A stretch of 64,000 bases of DNA from Myxococcaceae bacterium (lineage in GTDB: Bacteria > Myxococcota > Myxococcia > Myxococcales > Myxococcaceae): NCBI GenBank assembly GCA_016793095.1, contig JAEUJQ010000051.1, forward strand, positions 1 through 64,000, given 5' to 3'. A program made the translations under genes and the position numbers. This document shows, in pieces, positions 1 through 8,437 of the stretch. A model generated the notes under the pieces. The model was given only the letters and a program-made list of their open reading frames with translations, searched no databases and was not told the origin of the DNA. How positions within the stretch are numbered: the stretch's first letter is position 1; each line of letters opens with the position of its first letter.

Positions 1-20
1 CCCCCCCCCCCCCCCCCCCC
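1..20. other. Poly-C run at window start
   Basis: The first 20 bases are all C. Nothing else in the window resembles this homopolymer. It sits at the very edge and passes in frame into the partial coding sequence as proline codons. The simplest reading is an assembly or contig-end artefact, although a genuine C-tract cannot be excluded from sequence alone. Confidence 0.6.
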
Positions 21-1430
21 TCAGCACGCTCCGCCGCACCCCCCGCCGCACGCGCGGCGCGAGCCGCCGCCGCCCCACGAGGCTCTGCGGCTGGATCGTC
101 CGCAGGCGGGGCGGGCGGTGGCGCCGTCGCTGGTGGCGCAGCGGGTGGGTCGTCCGCAGGCGGGGCGGGCGGTGGCGCGGTCGCTGGTGGTGGAGCTGGT
201 GGATCGTCCGCAGGCGGGGCGGGCGGTGGCGCGGTCGCTGGCGGAGCAGCGGGTGGTTCGTCCGCAGGCGGGGCGGCCGGTGGCGCCGTCGCTGGTGGCG
301 CAGCGGGTGGATCCTCCGCAGGTGGAAGTACAGGCGGGTCGGCTGGTGGCGCAGGCGGGTCGGCTGGTGGCGCAGGCGGGTCGGCAGGTGGCGCCGTCGC
401 TGGCGGCGCAGCGGGTGGAGCAGTTGCTGGCGGGAGCGCAGGCGGCTCCGGAACGTGCAGCCCGGCGTGCCCCGGTGGTTACGCCTGCTCGAGCGGTGCC
501 TGCACCGGAGGCAACGTCAACGGCCTGGTCCTCAACGTCATCACGCATCAGGTGAGCGGAAGGGTGCTGCTCAACGGGCTGCCGCCCACGTCGACGTGTC
601 TCTCAGCGTCTCGCGCGACGGTGCGCTTCACCGAAGCGACACGCGGCTACACGTTCGACTACGTCATTCCCTGTCCCCCGGGCGGCGGAGCGATGGGTAC
701 TCCCTTCGACTTCAGCGGCACCATCTTCCCGGGCACCTACCGTGTCACCGTCGCCGGCAACGTGAGCAACCTGCCGAGCCAGAGCTACGTCGTCGCCGAG
801 GCGTTTCCCGTGACTGGTGACGTGCTGAACCAGTCCCTCAATGTCCTCACGTACCAGGCTGGCGGCACGGTGCTGCTCAACGGCGTGACGCCGACCTCGA
901 CCTGTCTCTCTGCGTCGCGCGCCACCGTGCGCTTCGCTGACGCGACGAGGGGCTACACGTTTGACTACGTCATCCCGTGTCCGTCCGGTGGCGGCGCGGC
1001 GGGCACTCCGTTCGCCTGGAGCGGGCCCATCTTCCCCGGCACCTACCGCGTCACCGTCGCTGGCAACGTCAGCAACCTGCCGAGCCAGAGCTACGTCATC
1101 GCCGAGGCGCTTCCCGTGACGGGTGACGCGCTGAACCAGTCGCTCAACGTCCTCACGTACCAGGCCGGCGGCACGGTGCTGCTCAACGGCCTGACGCCGA
1201 CGTCGACGTGCCTGTCCGCGTCGCGTGCGACCGTGCGCTTCGCAGACGCCGCGCGAGGCTACACGTTCGACTACGTCATCCCGTGTCCGTCCGGTGGTGG
1301 CGCGGCCGGAACCCCCTTCACGTTCAGCGGCCCCATCTTCCCGGGGCGCTACCTCGTCACCGTCGCCGGCAACGTCAGCACCCTGCCCACCCAGCAATAC
1401 GTCGCCGTCACCGCGCTCGTCGTCCCGTGA
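3..1430 (+). CDS. Partial Gly/Ala-rich repeat surface protein with three tandem C-terminal domains
   Basis: An open frame runs without a stop from the window edge to TGA at 1428-1430; the start lies outside. After about 25 Ala/Arg-rich residues it becomes a low-complexity Gly-Ala-Ser-Val region (about 90-440). A short Cys-rich hinge follows, with motifs CSPACPGG and CSSGAC. Then come three near-identical 102-residue domains, each starting VLLNG and containing PTSTCLSASRATVRF, FDYVIPCP and FPGTYRVTVAGN. Each domain has two Cys, suggesting one disulfide, and a beta-sandwich-like composition. This is the architecture of secreted or surface lipoproteins of myxobacteria; the anchor would be in the missing N-terminus. 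The function is unknown, with adhesin-like display as an inference. The first 30 or so codons may be affected by the poly-C edge. Confidence 0.8.
   Translation, partial: PPPPPPSARSAAPPAARAARAAAAPRGSAAGSSAGGAGGGAVAGGAAGGSSAGGAGGGAVAGGGAGGSSAGGAGGGAVAGGAAGGSSAGGAAGGAVAGGAAGGSSAGGSTGGSAGGAGGSAGGAGGSAGGAVAGGAAGGAVAGGSAGGSGTCSPACPGGYACSSGACTGGNVNGLVLNVITHQVSGRVLLNGLPPTSTCLSASRATVRFTEATRGYTFDYVIPCPPGGGAMGTPFDFSGTIFPGTYRVTVAGNVSNLPSQSYVVAEAFPVTGDVLNQSLNVLTYQAGGTVLLNGVTPTSTCLSASRATVRFADATRGYTFDYVIPCPSGGGAAGTPFAWSGPIFPGTYRVTVAGNVSNLPSQSYVIAEALPVTGDALNQSLNVLTYQAGGTVLLNGLTPTSTCLSASRATVRFADAARGYTFDYVIPCPSGGGAAGTPFTFSGPIFPGRYLVTVAGNVSTLPTQQYVAVTALVVP
96..420 (+). repeat. 54-bp then 24-bp in-frame tandem repeats coding Gly/Ala-rich linker
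   Basis: A TCGTCCGCAGG-type boundary recurs at about 96, 150, 204, 258 and 312, an exact 54-bp period (18 codons). Unit three differs in some codons. Downstream (about 336-405) a shorter 24-bp unit coding GGSAGGAG-like peptides repeats about three times. All periods are multiples of three, so copy-number change would alter linker length without breaking the frame. Confidence 0.85.
564..1427 (+). repeat. Three 306-bp tandem coding repeats
   Basis: Units begin at 564, 870 and 1176, exactly 306 bp apart, each opening with GTGCTGCTCAACGG. Units two and three are most alike; the third lacks its last 18 or so codons and ends in ALVVP before the stop. High nucleotide identity between units indicates recent duplication or ongoing homogenisation. 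Confidence 0.9.
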
Positions 1431-1508
1431 CGAGGCCGGTCAGCTCGCCCCCCGCGACCGCGTGACCTGCCAGGTGAAACACCGCGCTGCGACCGACGTA
1501 AGGCGAGC

Positions 1509-2150
1509 ATGAACACTGCAACGGTTCGCTTCGCAGCGCTCGTCGCCGCGTTGCTGGGGGCAGACGCCATGGCCATCGAGACTCCGAAGTTCAAGCTGGT
1601 TGCGAAGCACGGCGACGTCGAGGTGCGTGAGTACCCGGCCGCCGTCGTCGCGGAGACGGAGGTGGAAGGCGAGCAGGGCGACGCGGGCAACGAGGCGTTC
1701 TCGCGGCTCGCCGGCTACATCTTCGGGAAGAACTCCGGCGCGAAGAAGATCGCGATGACGGCCCCGGTCATCCAGGCGCCCGCCGAAGGGACGCGCATCG
1801 CGATGACCGCGCCCGTGACGCAGCAGCGAAGCGGCGCTCAGCGCTGGCAGGTGCAGTTCATGATGCCCTCGTCGTGGACGCTCGAGACGCTCCCCACGCC
1901 GAACGACGCCCGCGTGCACCTGCGGGTGGTCGAGCCGAAGAAGGTGGCGGCCCTCACCTACTCGGGCACGTGGTCGCAGGCGAACTACCGCGAGCACCTG
2001 CAGAAGCTTCAGGCAGGGCTGACGCGCCAGGGTCTGGTGACGAAGGGCGACCCCATCTGGGCCCGGTACGACCCACCGTGGACCCCGTGGTTCCTGCGCA
2101 CGAACGAGATCCTCGTCGAGCTCGAAGCAGGCCCGGCCGAGGCGCTGTAG
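1509..2150 (+). CDS. SOUL family heme-binding-like protein, exported
   Basis: 213 residues. Residues 1-22 form a signal peptide (hydrophobic core AALVAALLGADAMA). The SOUL/HBP signature follows: YEVRE-like VEVREYPAAVVAE near residues 38-50, and the paired motifs KKIAMTAPVI and RIAMTAPVT around residues 80-105. The ending WTPWFLRTNEILVEL is typical of the family. SOUL proteins bind heme or related tetrapyrroles, and bacterial members are often periplasmic with unknown role. ATG at 1509 follows an AAGGCGAG ribosome site. Lipocalin and nitroreductase genes follow on the same strand, so an envelope or small-ligand binding setting is plausible. Confidence 0.85.
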   Translation: MNTATVRFAALVAALLGADAMAIETPKFKLVAKHGDVEVREYPAAVVAETEVEGEQGDAGNEAFSRLAGYIFGKNSGAKKIAMTAPVIQAPAEGTRIAMTAPVTQQRSGAQRWQVQFMMPSSWTLETLPTPNDARVHLRVVEPKKVAALTYSGTWSQANYREHLQKLQAGLTRQGLVTKGDPIWARYDPPWTPWFLRTNEILVELEAGPAEAL

Positions 2151-2185
2151 CTTGCCGGTCGAGCGCGGCGCGCTACCTTGAGGAC

Positions 2186-2722
2186 ATGGGAAAGCTCGTT
2201 CTCTCGTTGGTCGTCGGGCTGGCAGGTGGTTGCGCGGTCTCGAGCACCGAGCGGCTCAAGCTGCCGCCGTTGAAGACCGTCGAGCGTGTCGAGCTCACCC
2301 GCTACCTCGGCACCTGGTACGAGATCGCCAGCTTTCCCCAGTCGTTCCAGAAGGGCTGCACCGCGACGACAGCGAACTACGCGCTGCGCGAGGACGGTGA
2401 GATTGACGTCACCAACCGGTGTCGCAAGGGCGCGCTCGACGGACCCGAGAGCGTCGCGACTGGCCGCGCCCGCGTGGTGGACCCGAAGTCCAACGCCCGC
2501 CTCGAGGTGAGCTTCTTCCGGCCGTTCTGGGGCCCGTACTGGGTCATCGACCTCGAGCCGGACTACGCCTTCGCCGTCGTCGGTCACCCCGGGCGTGACT
2601 TCCTCTGGATCCTGAGCCGTACGCCGACGCTCGAGCCGACCGTCTACGACGGCATTCTCCAGCGGCTGCAGGCCCAGGGCTACGAGACCGGCCGCCTGGT
2701 GAAGACCGCGCAGGCGCCGTGA
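2186..2722 (+). CDS. blc: Outer-membrane bacterial lipocalin (Blc-type)
   Basis: 178 residues starting at ATG 2186. The signal peptide has lipobox LAGGC at residues 11-15, so it is predicted to be a lipoprotein. The lipocalin hallmark GTWYEIASFP appears at about residues 46-55, and later blocks NYALREDG, NRCRKG, LEVSFFRPFWGPYW and WILSRTP match Blc of Gram-negative bacteria. Blc binds fatty acids or lysophospholipids and helps envelope maintenance. Length is normal for the family. It lies 35 bp after the SOUL gene and 16 bp before the nitroreductase, so the three may be cotranscribed. Confidence 0.93.
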   Translation: MGKLVLSLVVGLAGGCAVSSTERLKLPPLKTVERVELTRYLGTWYEIASFPQSFQKGCTATTANYALREDGEIDVTNRCRKGALDGPESVATGRARVVDPKSNARLEVSFFRPFWGPYWVIDLEPDYAFAVVGHPGRDFLWILSRTPTLEPTVYDGILQRLQAQGYETGRLVKTAQAP

Positions 2723-2738
2723 CACCAGGAGCCACGCC

Positions 2739-3383
2739 ATGCCCAACCTCACCCGCTTCGCGCTCGCCCTGATGGGGCGGCTGCGCCCGCGCCCGGCGGT
2801 TGGCCCGGGCGAGAAGAGCCTCGCGCTCCCGCCACCCCAGCGACAGGGTGGACTGCCGCTGATGGACGCGCTCTCGCGACGGCGCTCGACGCGGGAGTTC
2901 AAGCCCGACCCCGTGCCGCTGCCGCTGCTCAGCTCGCTCCTGTGGGCCGGCTGGGGCGTCAACCGCGCCGATGGCAACCGCACCGCGCCGTCGGCCATGG
3001 ACTGCCAGGAGCTCGACCTCTACGTCGCGCTGCCTGGCGGCGCGTACCTCTACGACGCGATGGCGCACGCGCTGCACCTCGCGGCCGCGGCGGACGTGCG
3101 TCGCGTCACCGGCTTCCAGGACTTCGTCGATGACGCGCCCCTCGACCTCGTCTTCGTCGTCGATCACACCCGCATGAAGCTGGTGCCCGTACAGGAACGA
3201 GAGCGCTACGCCCACGTCGCGGCCGGCGCCATCGCGCAGAACGTCGCCTTGTTCGCGGCGAGCGCCGGCCTCGGCACCGTCGTACGCGCGTGGCTCGATC
3301 GCGCCGCGTTGTCCGAGGCGTTGATGCTCACGCACGACCAGCAGGTGCTCCTCGCCCAGACGGTGGGCTTCCCCAGGGACTGA
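2739..3383 (+). CDS. Nitroreductase family protein (SagB/ThcOx-like)
   Basis: 214 residues, ATG at 2739 preceded by AGGAG. The nitroreductase fold is seen from the FMN-phosphate binding segment RRSTREF (about residues 49-55), followed by LLWAGWGVNR, SAMDCQELDLYV and the C-terminal AAGAIAQNVALFAASAGLGTVVR that normally packs on FMN. Members reduce nitro groups, quinones or heterocycles using FMN. The specific substrate cannot be told. The N-terminal 40 residues are basic and hydrophobic and could be a short targeting or membrane segment. It is the last gene of the run starting at 1509. Confidence 0.85.
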   Translation: MPNLTRFALALMGRLRPRPAVGPGEKSLALPPPQRQGGLPLMDALSRRRSTREFKPDPVPLPLLSSLLWAGWGVNRADGNRTAPSAMDCQELDLYVALPGGAYLYDAMAHALHLAAAADVRRVTGFQDFVDDAPLDLVFVVDHTRMKLVPVQERERYAHVAAGAIAQNVALFAASAGLGTVVRAWLDRAALSEALMLTHDQQVLLAQTVGFPRD

Positions 3384-3528
3384 GCGCCGTCAGGGGCGCA
3401 CGCCGGAGTCCAGCGCCTGGCGCGCCCCGGACCGGCTCGACGGGCGGCGCCAGGGGCCCTCGCGCTCGGCGCCCGGGACTCGTCGCTCAGAGTGGTACTT
3501 CCCGGGAGGACCAACACGACTTGCGCGC

Positions 3529-6051
3529 TCAGTCGATGGTGAGTCCCGCGAGCGCGAGCCCCGAGGGCCCGACGCCGGGCCGCCACTGCCCCTCACCGTC
3601 GAGGCGCAGTGAGACGGCCACGCCCGCGACGACGCCGAGCCGAACCGTCACTCGCACCCGCGCGCTCACGGCCTGCTCGAAGCGGGCGCCGTTCGTCTGC
3701 ACGAGCAGCCGCGGCGTCCACCCCACCTCGAGGCGCAGCGCGTTCGCGAACGAGCCGGGGAGCTGCACGCGGGCGCCGACGTCGGCCCGGGGCGCGACGA
3801 GAAAGGCCCGCTGCTCACCCAGCCGCGCGCCGACGCGAGCGCCGCTGCTGACGAGCAGGAAGTTGGTCAGCCGCGCATCGCGCAGCAGCGCCAGCACGCC
3901 CTCGCCCGACACCGCCGGCTCATGCGCGCCGTCGGCGAAGACAGAGTCGAGCGACGCGCCCCATCCGAGGTGCTCCCCGGCGAGCACCCGCACGCCCAGC
4001 GCGGTGACGCTCACGCGGCGAAGCGCGGCCTCGCCCGTCGAGAGGTCCGCCGAGACGTCGAGCGCGCGCGCGCCCACCTGGGGGCCGAACCCGCCGAGGC
4101 GCTGGTCGCCCTGGTCCTCGGCGAGCGCGGCCACCTGCAGGCGCACCACCGGCGCGCCCGACGAGTGAACGCCGCCCGCGACGTACGCGTGCCCGAGCCC
4201 GCTCTCGAAGACGGCGCGCGACACCGTGTCCTGCTGGAACCGGCGCACGACCTCGGCCTCGTCCGTGCGTGCGCGTCGCAGCGTCTCCTCAGGCAGCTCC
4301 GCCACGACGTCGGCGATGGCGTCGAAGGTGCGCTGCGCGGCGCGGGCTGCGTCGATGACCGAGCGCTCGAACGGCGAGGGCGCGCGGCGAGGGGCGGTGC
4401 GCAACAGCTCGTCGAGGGTGAGCAGCTCGTTCAGCTCGGACTCCGCCCGCATGCGCGGGGACGTGGCCTGCTCGAAGCGGCGCTGCCGTGACTGCACCAG
4501 CTCGTCGGTCGACGGCCCCTTCCACCCCGGCAGAAGGGCCTCACGCTCGGCGCGCAGCCGGTCGGCGGTGGCCACGTCGAGGGCGAACCGTTCACGCCGC
4601 AGCGCCGCGAGCGCCACCTTCGCGCGCCACGCCTCGAGCGCAGGCGGCGCCGGTGTGCCCAGCGCCCGGTACGCGGCCACCCGCGCGTCGGCGTCTCCGT
4701 CGAGCCCCAGGAGCGCCTGCCACCGGCTCCCCAGGGCGGCCTCCGCGCCCTGCTCGGCCAGCGCCTGCCGCAGGGTCTCGTCTGCCCGCCGGGCCACCTC
4801 ACCGCTCGAGGGCTCCAGCGCGAGGGGGCGCAGCCGCGCCGAGAGCCCTTCGAGGAGCTGGGCCGGGGCCTCCCATGGCGTCGGCGGCGCACCCGGACCC
4901 GCGCTGTCGAGCACCGGCTCGAGCAGGAACCGCAGCATCGAAGCGCAGTTCCCGTCGAAGAAGCGGTACGACACGTAGCCGACGCGCTCGAGCTCCCACA
5001 TGCGCGCGAGCAGGCGGGTGCGGCGCTCGGCGTTCAGCTCGAGGGCGAAGCGGCGCAGCGAGCGCTGCTGCAGGTCCAGGGCCTCGGCGCGCAGGTCGGC
5101 CATCGTCGTGAGGGTGAAGACACCGCGGAAGCCGCCGCCGAAGCCCAGCCCTTTCCACACGTACGAGGTGGGCGGCTCGACGGGAGAGACGAGCGCGGCG
5201 AGCTGCAGCGCCTCCCCACCGCCCGGCGCCTGCTCGTCGCCGTCACGCACGATGCGCAGCAGCACGTGCCCGAACAACGCCTGCGAGGCGACTGACGACG
5301 GCGCGGCGAAGATGATCTCGAAGCCGCGCACCGGCCGCGCGTTGACCCACCGCTCGAACGCCGGACAGGTGGACGAGGGCCGCCACGACGCGTCGATGGC
5401 CCGGAGTGAGAGGTCGAGGAACCGCGTCTTCGTGGGCTCGCGGCAGCGCACGGCGTCGTCCGCCGGCACCGCGTCAGCGTCCATCGACTCGGCAGAGACG
5501 AGGAGCTCCTCGGCGAAGGTGGCGAGGTCGAGCGCCGCCGACCGCCGCCCGAGCCGCCGGCTGAAGGCCCAGCCGTACTCGAGCAGCGGGCCGTCGCTGC
5601 GCCAGCCTGCGATGCGTCGCCAGGCAGGGTCCGCGCTCCACCCGCGCGCGTCATCCCAGCGACGGATGACGGCGTGCACGAGGGCGCGGCGCCTCCACAA
5701 GCGGCGGCGGGCGTCGGGCGTGAGCCGCGAGAGGTGAGCCATCGCGCGGGCGTCGTCGTCGTCGCGGTAGCCGAAGAGGTGGAGCCGCGTGGAGCGCACC
5801 TCGTCCCCCAGCCCGAGGGGGCGCAGCTCGTCGTGCAGCTCGAGCTCGAGCGGTCCACCGGGAAACGAGCGCACCTTCGGCGGCAAGGCGTCGAGGGCGA
5901 GGCTCAAGTCCTCGAGCACCTCGGAGGTCCACCCGGACGAGGGCACGAGCACGAGCCCGCGCGCGGCCAGGCTCGAGGGTGTGGGCGGTGACGGTGTTGG
6001 ACCTGCGAGGACGAGCGCCGTCACCAGCGCGCCTGCGGTCAGCCCTGACAC
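3529..6051 (-). CDS. DUF4105 / Lnb-like periplasmic domain protein with C-terminal barrel-like region
   Basis: 840 residues from GTG at 6051, with a signal peptide (TAGALVTALVLAG). Residues about 243-385 carry the DUF4105 (Lnb N-terminal periplasmic) pattern: FGHVLLRIV with His262 and DGNCASMLRFLLEP with Cys369. These are the His and Cys expected of the thiol-type family that includes lipoprotein N-acylation enzymes. The middle (about 390-590) is helical and charged. The last 230 residues alternate polar and hydrophobic in beta-barrel style. The start overlaps the stop of the upstream Cys-rich gene by 13 bp, so translation is probably coupled. Acyltransferase activity is an inference from the family; the substrate is unknown. 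Confidence 0.75.
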   Translation of the reverse strand: MSGLTAGALVTALVLAGPTPSPPTPSSLAARGLVLVPSSGWTSEVLEDLSLALDALPPKVRSFPGGPLELELHDELRPLGLGDEVRSTRLHLFGYRDDDDARAMAHLSRLTPDARRRLWRRRALVHAVIRRWDDARGWSADPAWRRIAGWRSDGPLLEYGWAFSRRLGRRSAALDLATFAEELLVSAESMDADAVPADDAVRCREPTKTRFLDLSLRAIDASWRPSSTCPAFERWVNARPVRGFEIIFAAPSSVASQALFGHVLLRIVRDGDEQAPGGGEALQLAALVSPVEPPTSYVWKGLGFGGGFRGVFTLTTMADLRAEALDLQQRSLRRFALELNAERRTRLLARMWELERVGYVSYRFFDGNCASMLRFLLEPVLDSAGPGAPPTPWEAPAQLLEGLSARLRPLALEPSSGEVARRADETLRQALAEQGAEAALGSRWQALLGLDGDADARVAAYRALGTPAPPALEAWRAKVALAALRRERFALDVATADRLRAEREALLPGWKGPSTDELVQSRQRRFEQATSPRMRAESELNELLTLDELLRTAPRRAPSPFERSVIDAARAAQRTFDAIADVVAELPEETLRRARTDEAEVVRRFQQDTVSRAVFESGLGHAYVAGGVHSSGAPVVRLQVAALAEDQGDQRLGGFGPQVGARALDVSADLSTGEAALRRVSVTALGVRVLAGEHLGWGASLDSVFADGAHEPAVSGEGVLALLRDARLTNFLLVSSGARVGARLGEQRAFLVAPRADVGARVQLPGSFANALRLEVGWTPRLLVQTNGARFEQAVSARVRVTVRLGVVAGVAVSLRLDGEGQWRPGVGPSGLALAGLTID

Positions 6052-6965
6052 GTCGCTTCGAGCTCCTCGACGCGGCGAAGGAAGCGCCCAGCCCAGGCGT
6101 CGTCACCGTCGCCCATCAGCGCCGTCAGCTCGGCCCGGTGCCGACGAAGCAGGCGCCCGAGCTCCACCGCGGAGAGGTGATGGAACGACGCCAGCGCGGT
6201 GATGACCGGGCCTTCGCCGAAAGACAGCTCCTGCCGCAGCTGCACCACGCGCTGGCGGAGGAACAGCTCGGTGCCGCGGCGCAGCGTCGGCGGGCTCGCG
6301 CAGGCGCCGTTCACGCAGACGAACCCGGGCGCGCACTGGGCGTTGCTCGAGCAACCGCTCGACGGTGGCGGTGGCGGCGGAGGAGGCTGGGCCGACTGCA
6401 CGCACTGCCCGCCCCAGCAGACGAAGCCCGGCGCGCAGTGCTGGTTGCTCGAGCAGGTGGGGGTTGGCTGGGGCTGGGCCGACTGCACGCATTGACCGCT
6501 CCAGCAGACCGAGCCCTGGGCGCACTGGGCGTCGCTCGTACACGCGGGCTGCTGGGGCTGTGCGCACTGGCCGCTCCAGCACACGAGGCCCTGGGCGCAC
6601 TCTTGATTGCTGGTGCACGCGGGCTGCTGGGGCGTTGCGCACTGGCCGTTCCAGCACACGAGCCCGGCCGCGCACTGGGTCGAGTCGTGGCACCCGGCCG
6701 GCGGCGGCTCGGAGTTCGCGCACACGCCGCCCTGACACCAGTTGCGGCAGTCATCGTGGGTGCGGCAGGCCGCGCCGTCCTTCCCCTGCTTCAGCGGAGG
6801 CGGCCCCGCGTGGCGCTCGCTGCTCGTGGCGTCGGTGGACGTCGAGGTGAGCTCGGAGAGGCCCTGGAAGGTGATCTCCGAGCTGATGCGAATGGTGACC
6901 TCAGCCGCGCGCGCCGACGACATGCTCACCAGGATCACCACGAGCGCCGAGGCCGTCGTCCGCAT
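6039..6965 (-). CDS. Secreted Cys-rich repeat protein
   Basis: 308 residues if started at ATG 6965; ATG at 6980 adds five residues. A signal peptide (ALVVILVSMSSARA) is followed by about six copies of a 25-30 residue module of the form C-x5-C-x5-C-x5-C with CAQGLVCWSGQC-like cores, separated by PQQP or polyproline linkers. Such Dickkopf-like Cys modules are frequent in secreted proteins of Myxococcota. The C-terminal 100 residues are Cys-free and helical (VVQLRQEL, LGRLLRRHRAEL). It overlaps and probably couples to the DUF4105 gene. It is divergent from the glycosidase at 7030. The function is unknown; a binding or scaffolding partner of its neighbour is plausible. Confidence 0.8.
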   Translation of the reverse strand: MRTTASALVVILVSMSSARAAEVTIRISSEITFQGLSELTSTSTDATSSERHAGPPPLKQGKDGAACRTHDDCRNWCQGGVCANSEPPPAGCHDSTQCAAGLVCWNGQCATPQQPACTSNQECAQGLVCWSGQCAQPQQPACTSDAQCAQGSVCWSGQCVQSAQPQPTPTCSSNQHCAPGFVCWGGQCVQSAQPPPPPPPPSSGCSSNAQCAPGFVCVNGACASPPTLRRGTELFLRQRVVQLRQELSFGEGPVITALASFHHLSAVELGRLLRRHRAELTALMGDGDDAWAGRFLRRVEELEATCQG

Positions 6966-7029
6966 GAGCGCGGTCAGCATAGCGCGCACGAGCTGGGACA
7001 CGAGCCTGGTTTCGGCGGAGACTGTCCAG

Positions 7030-8376
7030 GTGCGCTGGGTCCTGGTGATGGTGCTCGCTGCATGTCCTCCGGCTCCCGCGCCGACGCCCGCGCACTTCAT
7101 CGTCCGTGACGGCTTCATCCGCGACCCACAGGGGCGCGCCGTCGTGCTCCACGGCGTCAACGTGAGCGGCCTTCACAAGCAGAAGCCGTACTTCGGCTTT
7201 CACGACGTGCCCGACTACGAGCGCCTGCGGGGGTGGGGCTTCAACTCGGTGCGGTTCCTCGTGTCGTGGAGCGCCATCGAGCCGGTGCGCGACAGCACCG
7301 ACGCCGCCTACCTCGCCGAGCTGCGGCGTCGCGTCTCGCTGGCGACCGGCGCGGGGCTGCTCGTCTTCATCGACATGCACCAGGACCTGTATGGAGAAGG
7401 CTTCGTCGGCGCGAACGGCGCGCCCCGGTGGACGTGCGACGAGTCGAACTACGCCGCGTATCGCCCGGTGACGCCCTGGTTCCTGAACGCGTTGTCGCCG
7501 CAGGTCATCGCGTGCGTCGATGGCTTCTGGTCGTCGAGCGCGCTGCGCACGAAGTACGCCGCTGCGTGGCGGCAGGTCGCGGTCGCGCTGAAGGACGACC
7601 CCGGCGTCATCGGCGTCGACCCGATGAACGAGCCGCCGTGGGGCTCGATGCCGAACGACGTCTTCGAGAGGAACCGGCTCGCCCCGCTGTACCGCGAGGT
7701 GCTCGCGCAGGTGCGGGCGGAGCGGCCGGACTGGCTGGGCTTCCTCGAGCCCGCCGCGAGCCGCAACCTCGGGCTGCCGACCGCGCTGCCGCGCTTCGAT
7801 GAGCCGAACATCGTCTACGCTCCGCACGCCTACGACCCGGACGCTGAGCGGGGCCTGGGCTTCAGGCCCGAGCGGCGCGCCGCCATTCTCGAGAACGCGA
7901 GGCTGCTGAGGGCCGAGGCCGAGGCGCTGGGCGCGGCGCTCGTCATCGGCGAGTACGGCGGCAACGCGCGCCACCCGGGCATCTTCGAGTACATGGACGC
8001 GCAGTACGCGTCGCAGGGCGAGGTGGGCGCTGGCGCGATGTACTGGGAGCACCGCCGCGAAGACGATGGCTACGGCCTCGAGCTGGCCGATGGCGGCGTG
8101 AAGCCCGAGCTGCACCGCGCAGTGGTGCGCCCGACCCCCGACCGCGTCGCCGGCACGCCTGGGCGCTGGGCCTTCGACGAGACGGCCCAGACGTTCACGT
8201 TCACGTTCGAGGCCGACGACGCGGTGAAGGCGCCGACGCTCGTGTCCGTGCCCGACGCGTGGCGCGACCTCGAGGTGCGCTGTGAGGGCTGCACGGCCCG
8301 CCGCGAGGGCCACTGGGTGACGCTCGAGGCGACGCGCGCCGGAACGACGTCGCTCTCCCTGCGCCGGCTGCCCTGA
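7030..8376 (+). CDS. GH5 family glycosidase, endoglycoceramidase-like lipoprotein
   Basis: 448 residues from GTG 7030, preceded by GGAG at 7017-7020. The signal peptide ends in lipobox VLAAC (Cys12). The catalytic domain has HGVNVSG (41-47), FNSVRFLVSW (71-80), DMHQDLYGEGF (115-125), PMNEPPWG with acid/base Glu201, APHAYDPD, and VIGEYGG with nucleophile Glu308. The combination MHQDLYG plus the C-terminal beta domain (GRWAFDE, FTFTFEADD) is that of endoglycoceramidases, which release the glycan from glycosphingolipids. Substrate assignment is by resemblance only, and a general GH5 activity remains possible. It is transcribed divergently from the Cys-rich gene across 64 bp. Confidence 0.85.
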   Translation: MRWVLVMVLAACPPAPAPTPAHFIVRDGFIRDPQGRAVVLHGVNVSGLHKQKPYFGFHDVPDYERLRGWGFNSVRFLVSWSAIEPVRDSTDAAYLAELRRRVSLATGAGLLVFIDMHQDLYGEGFVGANGAPRWTCDESNYAAYRPVTPWFLNALSPQVIACVDGFWSSSALRTKYAAAWRQVAVALKDDPGVIGVDPMNEPPWGSMPNDVFERNRLAPLYREVLAQVRAERPDWLGFLEPAASRNLGLPTALPRFDEPNIVYAPHAYDPDAERGLGFRPERRAAILENARLLRAEAEALGAALVIGEYGGNARHPGIFEYMDAQYASQGEVGAGAMYWEHRREDDGYGLELADGGVKPELHRAVVRPTPDRVAGTPGRWAFDETAQTFTFTFEADDAVKAPTLVSVPDAWRDLEVRCEGCTARREGHWVTLEATRAGTTSLSLRRLP

Positions 8377-8437
8377 CGTTCCCCCACCGCCGCGTTCGTC
8401 TCGCGGCCCTTTCGTGCTTGTCTGCTGCACGCCCGAC

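Noticed and set aside
20-560. Long open frames on both strands across the Gly-rich coding repeats
   Set aside because: They are shadows of the frame open from position 3 to 1430; only that frame has a Cys-rich hinge and conserved domains.
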